Positions 50,895-59,662 are shown, numbered from the stretch's first letter. The stretch: 59,662 nucleotides of DNA from Desmonostoc vinosum HA7617-LM4 (GCA_019359515.1 JAHHHC010000036.1:1-59662); one strand, 5' to 3'. The notes: generated from the letters alone by a model not told the origin. Made by a program: numbers and translations.

Positions 50895-52377
50895 TTCCTT
50901 TCTCGCTTGAATAATTTATTTCTAACTGTTCCGCAGCTCTCAAATCCCTCTTTTTTCCACTTCCATAAACAACCTGCAAATTCTCTTTATCTCCCTGTCC
51001 CCGTGTCTTCCGCTCACCTCGTCGCCGTGCCGAAGTCCCTTCTTCACTCGTATCTTCCGCAACAATTTCGTATAAAATTGCTCGCTTGTCTGGAGTATTA
51101 CCCTTACGTAAAACTCTGCCTAAACGTTGAATATACTCCCTTGCTGAACCCGTTCCCGATAAAATAATTGCCACAGAAGCCGCAGGGACATCAACACCTT
51201 CATTCAATACATGAGAAGCAACCAGAGTATTATATTCACCCTCACGAAATTTGGTTAATATTTCATGTCGTTCTTTAACTGGTGTTTGATGAGTAATTGC
51301 CGGAATTAAAAACTCTTGTGAAATGCGATAAACGGTAGCATTATCAGCAGTGAAAATTAAAACTCGTTTCGGATAATTTTCTGCTAATAAATCAAGTAAA
51401 ATGCGTAACTTACCATCAGTTCCCAAAGCGATTTCTTTAGCTTCGCGGTGCGCTAACATAGCTCTGCGTCCAGCTTGCGATCGCGCACTCATTTGTACAA
51501 ACATTTGCCAACCTTGAATACTCCCTAAAGAGATTCGAGATTGTCGTAAAAAATCGTTGCGAATTTGAATTAATTCGTTGTATCTTTCTCGTTCATTTTG
51601 TGATAACTTCACCTTAATTTGGACGATTTCATGTTCTGCTAATGCCTTCCCCGCTAAATCCTCAGCACGTTTGCGATATACTTCTCTACCAATGAGGATA
51701 TTTAAGTCAGCGTGCTTACCATCAGTACGTTCCGGCGTAGCAGAAAGTCCTAAACGATAGGGTGCGATCGCATACTCAGCAATTACCCGATTAAAATCTG
51801 TCGGTAAATGATGACATTCATCAAAAACAATCAAAGCATATTGATTTCCTAGCGCTTCAGCATGAATTGCGGCACTGTCGTAAGTTGCAACTAAAATAGG
51901 CGTCTTATCTCGCGAACCGCCTCCCAACAACCCCACCTCAGCATCAGGGAACGCCGCAACTAAATGTGCATACCACTGATGCATTAAATCCAAAGTTGGC
52001 ACCACAATTAGCGTCGTGCGCGGCGTCGCTTGTATCGCCATTTGTGCCAAATAAGTCTTTCCCGCCGCAGTAGGAAGCACCACTACCCCACACCTTTTTG
52101 CCAATTTCCAAGCTGCTAACGCCTCACTCTGGTGGGGATAAGGTTCCATCTCCAAACTAGGAATCAAATCTAGAGAGTAAAATTCTTTGGCATCATCGAT
52201 AAAGTCAGTTTCTTCTGCCTGTAGTGCCTCTACTAAACAGCGGTATTTAATCGCGGGAATGCGGAATTTTTCTACTCTATCATCCCATGTAGCATAATCC
52301 ATCCAAGCTTTACCGCGTGGTGGTGGATGCAAAATTAGAGTACCGCGGTTGAAAGTTAATGTGGGAGTGCGAGGCAT
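50824..52377 (-). CDS. XPB-like DEAD/DEAH-box helicase
   Basis: A 517-residue superfamily 2 ATPase. The N-terminal ~60 residues may be a damage-recognition-like region. Gln83 is in PHQSEALAAW (Q-motif-like), Walker A is LPTAAGKTYL (residues 101-110), Walker B is FDECHH (DECH at 186-189), motif III is LSATPERT, and motif VI is EYIQRLGRVLRKG (about 430). The C-terminal segment 453-483 contains an insert (GTSARRRGERKTRGQGDKE) encoded by a dispersed GC-rich repeat. It pairs with the overlapping Bax1-like nuclease, as XPB does in Archaea. The product probably unwinds DNA at lesions, by inference from that partnership. Confidence 0.88.
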   Translation of the reverse strand: MPRTPTLTFNRGTLILHPPPRGKAWMDYATWDDRVEKFRIPAIKYRCLVEALQAEETDFIDDAKEFYSLDLIPSLEMEPYPHQSEALAAWKLAKRCGVVVLPTAAGKTYLAQMAIQATPRTTLIVVPTLDLMHQWYAHLVAAFPDAEVGLLGGGSRDKTPILVATYDSAAIHAEALGNQYALIVFDECHHLPTDFNRVIAEYAIAPYRLGLSATPERTDGKHADLNILIGREVYRKRAEDLAGKALAEHEIVQIKVKLSQNERERYNELIQIRNDFLRQSRISLGSIQGWQMFVQMSARSQAGRRAMLAHREAKEIALGTDGKLRILLDLLAENYPKRVLIFTADNATVYRISQEFLIPAITHQTPVKERHEILTKFREGEYNTLVASHVLNEGVDVPAASVAIILSGTGSAREYIQRLGRVLRKGNTPDKRAILYEIVAEDTSEEGTSARRRGERKTRGQGDKENLQVVYGSGKKRDLRAAEQLEINYSSEKGNVADRVTDASPKWGGDHSEETEN

Positions 52378-52516
52378 TTGTCAGGAATGGGGAATTACGC
52401 CTAATGTTGATTAGAAAAAAGGCGGGAGAAGTTAAGCAGATAAAAGTTACCAACTTTTCAACTGAGATTTCCCCCATGACTAGCATAGACTTTGAACAGC
52501 ACATTGAAGAAGGAAA
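52378..52516. other. Short region upstream of the helicase gene
   Basis: A divergent or minus-strand promoter region before the repeat array at 52517. No gene is seen; the frame running into the repeats is an artefact. Confidence 0.35.
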
Positions 52517-52646
52517 TGGGGATTGGGGACTGGGGACTGGGGATTGGGGATTGGGGATTGGGGATTGGGGATTGGGGATTGGGGACTGGGGATTGGGGAT
52601 TGGGGATTGGGGATTGGGGACTGGGGATTGGGGATTGGGGACTGGG
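52517..52646. repeat. STRR-type heptamer array (GGGGATT/GGGGACT)
   Basis: About eighteen tandem heptamers of GGGGATT or GGGGACT, with a few slips. These are short tandemly repeated repetitive (STRR) sequences of the kind described in Calothrix and other heterocystous cyanobacteria. Six reading frames through them translate as GDWGLGI-type peptides and are not genes. Confidence 0.9.
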
Positions 52647-52654
52647 AATCAAGA

Positions 52655-52895
52655 GGACACGGGGACGCGGTGACGCGGAGAAACTTTTATGTACGTTCCC
52701 CCCATCACCGCGTCTCCCTCTCTCCGCGTCTTCTCCCTCATCCCCCGCTCACTGAGCGAAGTCGAAGTGCATCCCCTCTTTGTTACCGAAACAGAAACAC
52801 GGACAAGTTTTGTGTGAAAGATTCGTAAGATCACAATAAAATTTCAGCAATATCTCTTAAATAGGGAATAGGGAATAGGTAACAGGGAGTTTCAG
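52655..52895. repeat. GC-rich dispersed repeats upstream of the serine protease gene
   Basis: Contains ACACGGGGACGCGGTGACGC with the inverse CGCGTCTCCCTCTCTCCGCG, and CTCACTGAGCGAAGTCGAAG, which also occurs (inverted) inside gcvP near 57970. It ends in AT-rich DNA before the serine protease gene start. Confidence 0.6.
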
Positions 52896-53828
52896 ATGAA
52901 AAGTGTTTTGAAATCCAAAAAATTTATTTTTCCTTGCATAGCAATAATTAGTACAACCATTTTAGGAATTTGGGTGTCAGCATCTGCTCAACAAGCCCCA
53001 GTTAGTTTTACTAAAGTTCAAAATTCTCAGGAACTGAAATTACCAAGTAATCGAGAACCTTTCATACCTGCCAGACTTAGACCATCAGAAAAACCTAATG
53101 AAGATAGAGCAATAATTGGTTCCGATAATCGGATTCCCATGACTAATAGAAAACATCCATGGTCTGCTATTGGTAAAATTGAGGGCATTAGCAGCGATGG
53201 TGGTGTTTATAGCTGCACAGGAACGTTGATCGCTGATGATATTGTTTTGACAAATGCTCACTGTGTAGTTAACCCAGAAACTCGAAAAGTTAGTCAAGCG
53301 ATCGCTTTTCTACCCAACTTAATTAACGGCGTCATTCCAGATAGAAATGATGTCGCCTACGCAACACAGGTTTATTACGGCACAGACTTTAAACGCGGAA
53401 CTTTAGAGGATTATGTAGATGACTGGGCTATTATCAAACTGAATAAACCCCTCGGCATAAAATATGGTTATTTAGGTTGGAAATCTTTGCCATCTTCTAC
53501 TCTTATTGGCAACACTAAAAAATTCTCTTTGGTCGGTTATTCTGGCGACTTCCCCAACCCAAGTAAAAAAGGATATGAAAATCTCACTGCTGGTGAAAGT
53601 ATGACTGCCGGAGTGCATTTAGGATGCAGTATTTTACGCCAAAAAGATAATTTGTTTTACCATAACTGCGATACTACTGGTGGTGCCTCTGGAGGTGCAA
53701 TTATTACTAATATCAATGGTAAATATTATGTTGTTGCGCTTCATTCTGGCTGGAATAAAGTAAACGGTTTAGTGTTAAATCGTGCAGTACCAATATCTCG
53801 TATCGATGAGTGGCTAAAACGAAATTAG
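52896..53828 (+). CDS. Exported trypsin-like serine protease (S1)
   Basis: 310 residues. A signal peptide (KKFIFPCIAIISTTILGIWV, cleavage near SASAQQ, about residue 33) precedes a short pro-like segment. The chymotrypsin fold has His122 in VLTNAHCVV, Asp176 in YVDDWAIIKL and Ser265 in GGASGGAI, so the triad is complete. Two cysteine pairs (CTG/HC and GC/NC) could form disulfides. It resembles V8-like/glutamyl-endopeptidase S1B proteins, so it is an extracellular or periplasmic peptidase. The gene appears monocistronic, flanked by repeats. Specificity cannot be read from the sequence alone. Confidence 0.92.
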   Translation: MKSVLKSKKFIFPCIAIISTTILGIWVSASAQQAPVSFTKVQNSQELKLPSNREPFIPARLRPSEKPNEDRAIIGSDNRIPMTNRKHPWSAIGKIEGISSDGGVYSCTGTLIADDIVLTNAHCVVNPETRKVSQAIAFLPNLINGVIPDRNDVAYATQVYYGTDFKRGTLEDYVDDWAIIKLNKPLGIKYGYLGWKSLPSSTLIGNTKKFSLVGYSGDFPNPSKKGYENLTAGESMTAGVHLGCSILRQKDNLFYHNCDTTGGASGGAIITNINGKYYVVALHSGWNKVNGLVLNRAVPISRIDEWLKRN

Positions 53829-53862
53829 TGGGGAGTGGGGAGTGGGGAGTGGGGAGTGGGGA
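53828..53862. repeat. GTGGGGA heptamer array
   Basis: Four to five tandem GTGGGGA units directly after the protease stop codon; the same unit occurs at 860-895. It resembles the STRR class. Confidence 0.75.
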
Positions 53863-53900
53863 ATTGGGTAAAGAAAGTTAGAGATTGAAATTTTGAGTTT

Positions 53901-53984
53901 AACTTTCAGGCTCAAAGGTGCAACTTTCAGGCTCAAAGATGCAACTTTCAGGCTCAAAGGCTCAACGTTCAGGCTCAAAGGCTC
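53901..53984. repeat. 21-bp tandem repeats
   Basis: Four copies of a 21-base unit (AACTTTCAGGCTCAAAGGTG plus C) with the third and fourth diverging. A frame through them reads SGSK/AQ-type repeats and is not a gene. CTCCACTCCCTACTCCCC heptamers and a CAGCACGGGCTACGCCCCAC repeat follow at 54031-54105. Confidence 0.7.
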
Positions 53985-54105
53985 AAAACTTACCTGATCT
54001 CCCTCACTCCTCTACTCCCTCATTCCTTACTCAGCACGGGCTACGCCCCACTACGCTAACAGCACTCCACTCTCCACTCCCTACTCCCCACTCCCCACTC
54101 CCCGC

Positions 54106-54367
54106 CTACACAAATAATCCTATGAACCAAGCCAGACCCTAACATATACAAAATTTTCGACTGCTAACAAGTGTAGTGATGTCGGTTACAATAAGGCTGC
54201 ATCAGCTTTTATAAACACCAAGGGCAATGACACCAAAAATCCCCATCATGTGGTAGACGGTGTTATTTCTCTGGATTGTAACCGCAAGCTTTACAGTTTG
54301 ATGTTACTTGGTTTAAGCTTGTTTATTTAGTATAAAAACCTACTGCTTTCTGACTGTTAAATAACCT
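54106..54367. promoter_or_regulatory. Leader of the GT2 gene
   Basis: AT-rich, about 260 bases with no ORF. It includes TTATAAACACCAAGG and GTTTAAGCTTGTTTATTTAG near the start codon. The promoter is presumed here; no consensus is confidently identified. Confidence 0.35.
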
Positions 54368-55777
54368 ATGCCAGCGAACTCCTGGCCCGACAAAGATCCT
54401 TATAAAGAGCTTGATCCGCTCCACTCCTTATTGTCTGAGTTATCAGCAGAGGAGTCAGATGTAGAGACAGATCCCGTGTTTCTATCATCCCGGTATCAAG
54501 GTCGTAGGCGTAAAGCCGCTCTAGTTTTAACTATCGTCTGGAGCGGCACTATTGTCCTGCATTTAGTTTCTTGGGGCACTATCTTTATACTAGGATTGAC
54601 CACAATCCTTGGTCTTCATGCTTTAGTAGTAGTTTCTGCTCAACCAGGTCGCTCTCCAAAAAGAATGGAGGAGGAAGACTTGCCTTATGTATCTGTGTTG
54701 GTGGCAGCCAAAAATGAGGAAGCGGTCATCAGTAAATTAGTCCAGAATCTTTGTAATCTGGAATACCCAAATGGGCGATATGAAGTATGGATAGTTGACG
54801 ATAATAGCACTGATAGTACACCACAGGTATTGGCAGAACTAGAGCAGAAATACGACCATCTCAAAGTATTAAGGCGTTCACCAGAAGCTATTGGTGGTAA
54901 ATCAGGAGCATTGAATCAAGTACTGTCTCTGACAAAAGGTGAAATCATCGCAGTTTTTGATGCTGATGCCCAAGTAACACCAGATTTGTTGTTAGAAGTA
55001 ATACCTCTATTTCAAAGAGAAAAAATAGGGGCAGTGCAGGTACGAAAAGCTATAGCCAATGCCAAGGAAAATTTTTGGACTAAGGGCCAAATGACAGAAA
55101 TGGCGCTTGATACCTGGTTCCAGCAACAACGGGCTACTCTTGGTGGGATTGGTGAACTGCGGGGTAATGGTCAATTTGTCCGACGTGCAGCTTTGACAAA
55201 CTGTGGTGGGTGGAACGAGGAAACAATCACCGATGATTTGGATTTGACAATCCGCTTACATCTGAAAAAATGGGATATCGATTGTGTATTCCACCCAGCA
55301 GTGCAAGAAGAAGGAGTCACAAACGCAACCGCGCTCTGGCATCAACGTAACCGTTGGGCTGAAGGCGGATATCAGCGCTATCTAGATTACTGGGATTTAA
55401 TTCTGAGAAACCGCATGGGTACGCGGAAAACTTGGGATTTGCTAATGTTTGTGCTGATTATGTACATGTTACCCACAGCAACAGTACCAGATTTATTGAT
55501 GGCGATCGCGCGGCATCGTCCACCAATGTTAGCCCCCGTAACTGGCTTGTCTGTTACTATGTCAATGATTGGCATGTTCACAGGCCTCAAGCGGATACGT
55601 CAAGACAAGAAATTCCAAGCTCACACGTCTTTGCTATTACTATTGCAAATGATCCGTGGCAATTTATACATGCTGCATTGGTTAGTAGTGATGAGTAGCA
55701 CCACTGCTCGAATGTCAATCAGACCAAAGCGTTTGAAATGGGTGAAAACAGTCCATAAAGGCATGGAGAAAGCCTAG
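54368..55777 (+). CDS. Membrane glycosyltransferase, GT2 family (processive type)
   Basis: 469 residues. A hydrophilic acidic N-terminus (1-55), two membrane helices (about 55-95), then a GT2 domain: VSVLVAAKNEEAVI, the nucleotide-sugar site VDDNSTDSTPQ, metal-binding DADAQ and the catalytic acid region EETITDDLDLTIRL. The QxxRW-type product motif is QRNRWAEGGYQRY. Further helices follow (about 350-440). This is the cellulose-synthase-like pattern of processive beta-glycosyltransferases. Substrate candidates include glucan or heterocyst/envelope polysaccharide. It is alone in its transcription unit. Confidence 0.9.
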   Translation: MPANSWPDKDPYKELDPLHSLLSELSAEESDVETDPVFLSSRYQGRRRKAALVLTIVWSGTIVLHLVSWGTIFILGLTTILGLHALVVVSAQPGRSPKRMEEEDLPYVSVLVAAKNEEAVISKLVQNLCNLEYPNGRYEVWIVDDNSTDSTPQVLAELEQKYDHLKVLRRSPEAIGGKSGALNQVLSLTKGEIIAVFDADAQVTPDLLLEVIPLFQREKIGAVQVRKAIANAKENFWTKGQMTEMALDTWFQQQRATLGGIGELRGNGQFVRRAALTNCGGWNEETITDDLDLTIRLHLKKWDIDCVFHPAVQEEGVTNATALWHQRNRWAEGGYQRYLDYWDLILRNRMGTRKTWDLLMFVLIMYMLPTATVPDLLMAIARHRPPMLAPVTGLSVTMSMIGMFTGLKRIRQDKKFQAHTSLLLLLQMIRGNLYMLHWLVVMSSTTARMSIRPKRLKWVKTVHKGMEKA

Positions 55778-55959
55778 TGACGTGCTTTTGCAGCGTCTTG
55801 ACATTAGAAGTATTAGGAAAAAACAAAGGTCAAAGGTAGAGAATTTTCCACCTTTGACCTTTTCTATAACGAATGAGGTGATTTCTCAACAGTTAAAAGC
55901 TTCAAGTCAAGGTATTTTCTACAGTATGGTGGTACTCGCTATTATATGAATGTTAATGT

Positions 55960-56148
55960 ATGCCTACCATAGAACAGGCATTTGCTTGTGTCAGGGTTTG
56001 CCAAATGCTCTCAAATGGGTATCAGCTTATTCATGTGTTTCGGTACAATTCAAATACCAAGACGGTATTTATTCTTGCTGGTGTGACTGAAAGCTTAGAA
56101 ATTTTGGTTTTCTCAAATGGACAATGGGGGTTTAATGATGAAACCTGA
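55960..56148 (+). CDS. Small protein of a two-gene pair, DUF6888-like
   Basis: 62 residues. ATG 55960 opens MPTIEQAFACVRVCQMLSNG, and a hydrophobic core FILAGVTESLEILVF runs to FNDET. The stop at 56148 lies inside the next gene, so the pair overlaps by about 14 bases. The pattern matches, from memory, the cyanobacterial DUF6888 family that occurs upstream of DUF6887. The overlap and size recall toxin-antitoxin modules, but no toxin fold is recognised. Confidence 0.65.
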   Translation: MPTIEQAFACVRVCQMLSNGYQLIHVFRYNSNTKTVFILAGVTESLEILVFSNGQWGFNDET

Positions 56149-56344
56149 CTTTAGCCGAATGACTCGTCAAGAACTGAGAGCGTATGTCCTTGCACATCGA
56201 GATGATGATGAGGCAATAGAGGCTTTGATAAAAAGGGGAAATCCTGACAGTCCGACCTATCCATTTCCTCAATCTGACGAGGATTTCAGAGAAATGGAAA
56301 AAATTCTTAAAAGAAAACTGGGTAGCAGTGGCGGCACGGTTTAA
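56135..56344 (+). CDS. Small protein of a two-gene pair, DUF6887-like
   Basis: The start chosen is ATG 56135 (MMKPDFSRMTRQELRAYVLA), with TGGGGGTT upstream; an in-frame ATG lies at 56138 and one at 56117. 69 residues, mainly helical and acidic, with FSRMTRQELRAYVLAHRDDD and PTYPFPQSDEDFREME. This fits the DUF6887 family seen next to DUF6888 in cyanobacteria (from memory). The MTRQELRAYVLAHRDD start is a motif of small regulators or antitoxins in this phylum. Function is unproven. Confidence 0.7.
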   Translation: MMKPDFSRMTRQELRAYVLAHRDDDEAIEALIKRGNPDSPTYPFPQSDEDFREMEKILKRKLGSSGGTV

Positions 56345-56446
56345 CTTAATTCGTGATAGGGAATGGGGGATGGGGAATTAATTGGTATTAGTTATTTTTC
56401 CCTCTGCCTCCCCTGCCCCCTGCTACTCCCTCATCCCCCAATAACT

Positions 56447-59425
56447 TTACGCTGAATAAGCCTCCATAGGTAGACAAGAACAAACAAAATTCCTGTCGCC
56501 GAAGGCGGCGTCAATACGACCGACGGCGGGCCAGAATTTATGTTCACGAGTCCAAGGCGCAGGATAGGCGGCTTGTTCGCGAGAGTAGGAATGATGCCAT
56601 TCTCCAGTGATGAGACTTTCGGCTGTGTGTGGGGCATTTTTCAAGAGATTATCTTGAGTATCCACTTTGCCTGATTCAATTTCAGCGATTTCTTGACGAA
56701 TAGAAATCAAGGCATCGCAAAAACGATCTAATTCTTGCTTAGATTCGCTTTCTGTAGGTTCAACCATGATTGTACCTGCCACAGGCCAGGAGACAGTTGG
56801 GGCATGGAAACCATAATCCATAAGACGCTTGGCAACATCATCAATTTCGATGTTTGCTGATTTTTTGAGCGATCGCAAATCTAAAATACACTCATGGGCC
56901 ACTAAACCGTTTTTCCCTTGATACAAAACCGGATAGTAATTCTCCAATTTCTTAGCGATGTAATTAGCGTTGAGAATTGCCACTTCAGTTGCTGCCGTCA
57001 AACCAGCAGCACCCATCATCGCAATATACATCCAAGAAATTACTAAAATACTGGCACTACCCCAAGGCGCAGCAGCCACAGCACCAATGTGTTGGGGACT
57101 GGGGATTGCTTCCTCTCTACTCCCTACCACAACATGGCCAGGTAGGAAGGGTACGAGATGGGCTGCAACGCCAATTGGCCCCATACCAGGGCCGCCGCCA
57201 CCGTGGGGAATACAGAAGGTTTTGTGCAAGTTCAAGTGACAAACGTCTGCACCAATATCCCCAGGACGGCAAATTCCCACTTGGGCGTTCATATTCGCCC
57301 CATCCATGTAAACTTGTCCACCGTGAGTATGGACAATGGCACAAATTTCTTGAATTTCCTCCTCGAAAACACCGTGAGTCGAAGGATATGTCACCATCAA
57401 GGCTGCAAGTTGATGGCTGTGTTTTTCGGCTTTCAATTTGAGGTCATCGAGGTCAACATTACCCTGGGAGTCACAAGCCACTGCCACCACCTTCATCCCA
57501 CACATCACTGCACTGGCTGGGTTTGTCCCATGTGCTGAGGTAGGAATCAAACAGACATTGCGGTGTGTTTCCCCTCGACTTTCGTGATACTGATGAATTA
57601 CCAACAGTCCAGCGTATTCTCCTTGAGAACCGGCATTTGGTTGTAGCGAAATTCCCGCAAACCCGGTAATCTCAGCTAACCAAGCCTCAAGTTCCGCAAA
57701 CAAAACTTGATAACCCTGCGTTTGGGATAGGGGTGCAAAAGGGTGTATCTTACCAAATTCTGCCCACGTCACCGGAATCATTTCCGATGTGGCATTTAGC
57801 TTCATCGTGCAAGAACCCAAAGGAATCATCGATGTGGTTAACGATAAATCTTTGGTTTCTAACTTATGCAGGTAACGTAATAATTCGGTTTCTGAGTGAT
57901 AACGGTTGAAGACAGGGTGCGTGAGATAAGTACTGGTACGGTTGAGGGGGATATGGGGGGATGTGGTTCGACTTCGCTCACCAACCGGGGATGAGGGAGT
58001 GTTTTCTTCGGCTTCCTCTGGTGAGGTTAATTCTTCTGAGGTAAAGGGGAGGTTGTCTGTACCTGCGAAAATTTGCCAGAGGTCGATTAAGTCTTCTGGC
58101 GTGGTAGTTTCATCCAGGGATATACTGACGGTATTGGTATCAAAAATCCGAAAATTGATTTGACGTGCTTCTGCGGCTTTGAGAATTGTTTCTAGGTTGC
58201 GTTTTCCTAACTCTAAGCGCAGCGTATCAAAGAAATGATCGGAACTGACTTTGTAACCCAGACGCTTTAATCCTGCTGCCAAAGTTACAGTTAGGTGGTG
58301 AATATTTTCAGCGATCGCCTTGAGTCCAGCTGGCCCATGATAGACTGCGTACATACTCGCCATCACTGCCAATAGCACCTGCGCTGTGCAAATATTACTG
58401 GTAGCTTTTTCGCGGCGGATATGTTGTTCGCGAGTTTGCAATGCTAGACGCAACGCAGGCTTGCCTTGAACATCTTTTGATATACCCACAATCCGCCCAG
58501 GCACTTGTCGCTTATACTCTTCCTTTGTAGCAAAGTATGCTGCATGAGGCCCCCCAAACCCCAGCGGAATACCGAAGCGTTGAGTACTACCTACAGCAAT
58601 ATCAGCGCCAAATTCGCCAGGAGGCGTTAATAAAGTCAAACTTAAGGGATCTGCCGCTACCGTCACCAATGCACCCTTAGCATGGGCTTTTTCAATAAAA
58701 GCGCGGTAGTCGTAAATAGTACCATCACTTGCAGGGTATTGCAGAACCGCCCCAAAAATTGGTTGCTCAAAATCAAATGTTTGATGATCACCCACAATAA
58801 TGTCAATTCCCAGGGGTTTAGCGCGTGTTTGCAAGACATCGATAGTTTGGGGATGACACTCGCGGGAAACAAAATAGCCATTAGCCTGATTTTTGGATAC
58901 ACCATAACTCAGACTCATAGCTTCTGCTGCGGCTGTGGCTTCATCGAGCAACGAAGCATTAGCAATTTCCAAACCTGTGAGGTCAATAATCAGCGTTTGG
59001 AAATTCAGGAGTGCTTCTAGTCGTCCTTGGGCAATTTCTGGCTGATAAGGAGTATAGGCAGTATACCAACCGGGGTTTTCTAAGATATTGCGACCAATCA
59101 CAGGCGGGGTAATACAGTCGTAATATCCCATACCAATGAATGAGCGAAAAACCTGATTCTTAGCAGCAATTTTTTTTAACCTTTCGAGTGCTGCGTACTC
59201 GCTTAGTGCTTTTGGTAACTGTAGCGATTTATTTAGCCGGATTGCCTGCGGTACAGTTTTATCGATGAGGTCATCAAGACTAGAAACCCCCAATATATCA
59301 AGCATTTGCTTAATATCATCCGAGTTAGGGCCGATATGTCTTTGCGTAAAATTACTAAATTCTTGACTCTTGTCGTCTTTGATCTGGCGATCGCTAGACT
59401 TCGGAACAGAGGCGAAAGATACCAC
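56447..59425 (-). CDS. gcvP: Glycine dehydrogenase (decarboxylating), P-protein
   Basis: The P-protein of the glycine cleavage system; PLP-dependent decarboxylation of glycine with transfer of the aminomethyl group to lipoyl H-protein, central to photorespiration in cyanobacteria. 992 residues; both homologous halves are present. The PLP lysine is Lys735 in [16 protein letters not shown]. Two in-frame tracts look repeat-derived: [12 protein letters not shown] (57088-57132) and [16 protein letters not shown] (57930-58030), which explains the extra length. The start ATG at 59425 gives [14 protein letters not shown]. An STRR array lies about 80 bases upstream. The gcvT and gcvH genes are not adjacent. 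Confidence 0.95.
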   Translation of the reverse strand: MVSFASVPKSSDRQIKDDKSQEFSNFTQRHIGPNSDDIKQMLDILGVSSLDDLIDKTVPQAIRLNKSLQLPKALSEYAALERLKKIAAKNQVFRSFIGMGYYDCITPPVIGRNILENPGWYTAYTPYQPEIAQGRLEALLNFQTLIIDLTGLEIANASLLDEATAAAEAMSLSYGVSKNQANGYFVSRECHPQTIDVLQTRAKPLGIDIIVGDHQTFDFEQPIFGAVLQYPASDGTIYDYRAFIEKAHAKGALVTVAADPLSLTLLTPPGEFGADIAVGSTQRFGIPLGFGGPHAAYFATKEEYKRQVPGRIVGISKDVQGKPALRLALQTREQHIRREKATSNICTAQVLLAVMASMYAVYHGPAGLKAIAENIHHLTVTLAAGLKRLGYKVSSDHFFDTLRLELGKRNLETILKAAEARQINFRIFDTNTVSISLDETTTPEDLIDLWQIFAGTDNLPFTSEELTSPEEAEENTPSSPVGERSRTTSPHIPLNRTSTYLTHPVFNRYHSETELLRYLHKLETKDLSLTTSMIPLGSCTMKLNATSEMIPVTWAEFGKIHPFAPLSQTQGYQVLFAELEAWLAEITGFAGISLQPNAGSQGEYAGLLVIHQYHESRGETHRNVCLIPTSAHGTNPASAVMCGMKVVAVACDSQGNVDLDDLKLKAEKHSHQLAALMVTYPSTHGVFEEEIQEICAIVHTHGGQVYMDGANMNAQVGICRPGDIGADVCHLNLHKTFCIPHGGGGPGMGPIGVAAHLVPFLPGHVVVGSREEAIPSPQHIGAVAAAPWGSASILVISWMYIAMMGAAGLTAATEVAILNANYIAKKLENYYPVLYQGKNGLVAHECILDLRSLKKSANIEIDDVAKRLMDYGFHAPTVSWPVAGTIMVEPTESESKQELDRFCDALISIRQEIAEIESGKVDTQDNLLKNAPHTAESLITGEWHHSYSREQAAYPAPWTREHKFWPAVGRIDAAFGDRNFVCSCLPMEAYSA

Positions 59426-59502
59426 AAATTGCTCTCCAGACGCAACTATTTCATATTTTGCAATAAATACTCCTAATAAGTTAGAGGGAATTGATTTTTT
59501 CT

Positions 59503-59662
59503 TGGGAATTGGGATTGGGGACTGGGGATTGGGGGCTGGGGATTGGGGACTGGGGATTGGGGACTGGGGATTGGGGACTGGGGATTGGGGACTGGGGATT
59601 GGGGACTGGGGATTGGGGACTGGGGATTGGGGACTGGGGATTGGGGACTGGGGATTGGGGAC
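59503..59662. repeat. STRR-type heptamer array at the window edge
   Basis: Twenty-odd tandem GGGGACT/GGGGATT heptamers, alternating with a 14-base period and running to the end of the window. It lies upstream of gcvP and continues beyond what can be seen. Confidence 0.9.

Noticed and set aside
52359-52828. Several frames of 64-104 residues
   Set aside because: They translate the heptamer array (GDWGLGI-type peptides) and GC-rich repeats.
53918-54142. 74-residue frame with SGSK repeats
   Set aside because: Product of 21-bp tandem repeats and of dispersed repeat DNA.
59426-59502. Glycine riboswitch ahead of gcvP
   Set aside because: No glycine aptamer core is visible; the region runs straight into an STRR array.

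Overview
The window looks like chromosomal DNA of a filamentous, probably heterocyst-forming cyanobacterium of the Nostoc/Anabaena type. The evidence is a cyanobacterial sucrose synthase, a coxB-coxA-coxC respiratory operon, abundant HIP1 palindromes (GCGATCGC), heptanucleotide tandem repeats of the STRR kind, and the general repeat load. The genus is inferred from gene content and not proven. Layout: 1-3.9 kb holds an aa3-type cytochrome c oxidase operon on the minus strand. 4.3-6.2 kb holds a small DUF4359-like protein, tRNA-His(GTG), an IS200/IS605-like right end without a transposase, a stack of nested small elements, and an unannotated 38-residue membrane protein. 6.8-20.1 kb is mostly housekeeping and signalling: susA, a peptidoglycan-binding protein, a Ca2+/H+ antiporter, a GH57/DUF3536 protein, a PAS histidine kinase, a TrkA-type K+ channel and argD. 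20.9-23.3 kb is an orphan CRISPR array of 28 intact repeats plus one repeat split by a nested insertion; no cas gene lies in the window. 23.5-35.1 kb is a five-gene minus-strand cluster of exported DUF11-like or lamin-tail proteins and a large outer-membrane beta-barrel. 36.3-44.7 kb contains thrC with a MoaD/ThiS-like carrier, a cyclic-nucleotide-binding histidine kinase, a pentapeptide-repeat membrane protein, a kinase-like protein, an SMI1/KNR4 protein, a GNAT acetyltransferase and an SDR epimerase. 45.6-59.4 kb contains a prolyl oligopeptidase, tandem Uma2 nucleases, an XPB-like helicase overlapping a Bax1/DUF790 nuclease, a secreted trypsin-like protease, a GT2 glycosyltransferase, a DUF6888/DUF6887-like small gene pair and gcvP. 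How the parts fit: the metabolic genes are ordinary single-function loci (respiration, sucrose metabolism, arginine and threonine synthesis, glycine cleavage). The more unusual content is the surface-protein cluster, the XPB-Bax1 pair and the repeats. The strongest new signal I found is a four-hairpin module present three times (about 5.57-5.79, 15.29-15.46 and 35.81-35.98 kb). Its stems differ between copies by compensatory base-pair changes, which argues that folded RNA or single-stranded DNA is what is conserved. Two copies are 169 bp long with terminal inverted repeats, and lie in opposite orientation flanking a 20-kb segment that holds the CRISPR array and the surface cluster. The third copy sits inside a larger inverted-repeat element and is interrupted by a 103-bp element that recurs, with two mismatches, inside the surface operon. 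Dispersed intergenic repeats have also entered conserved genes in frame (DUF3536, gcvP, the XPB-like helicase and the beta-barrel gene).
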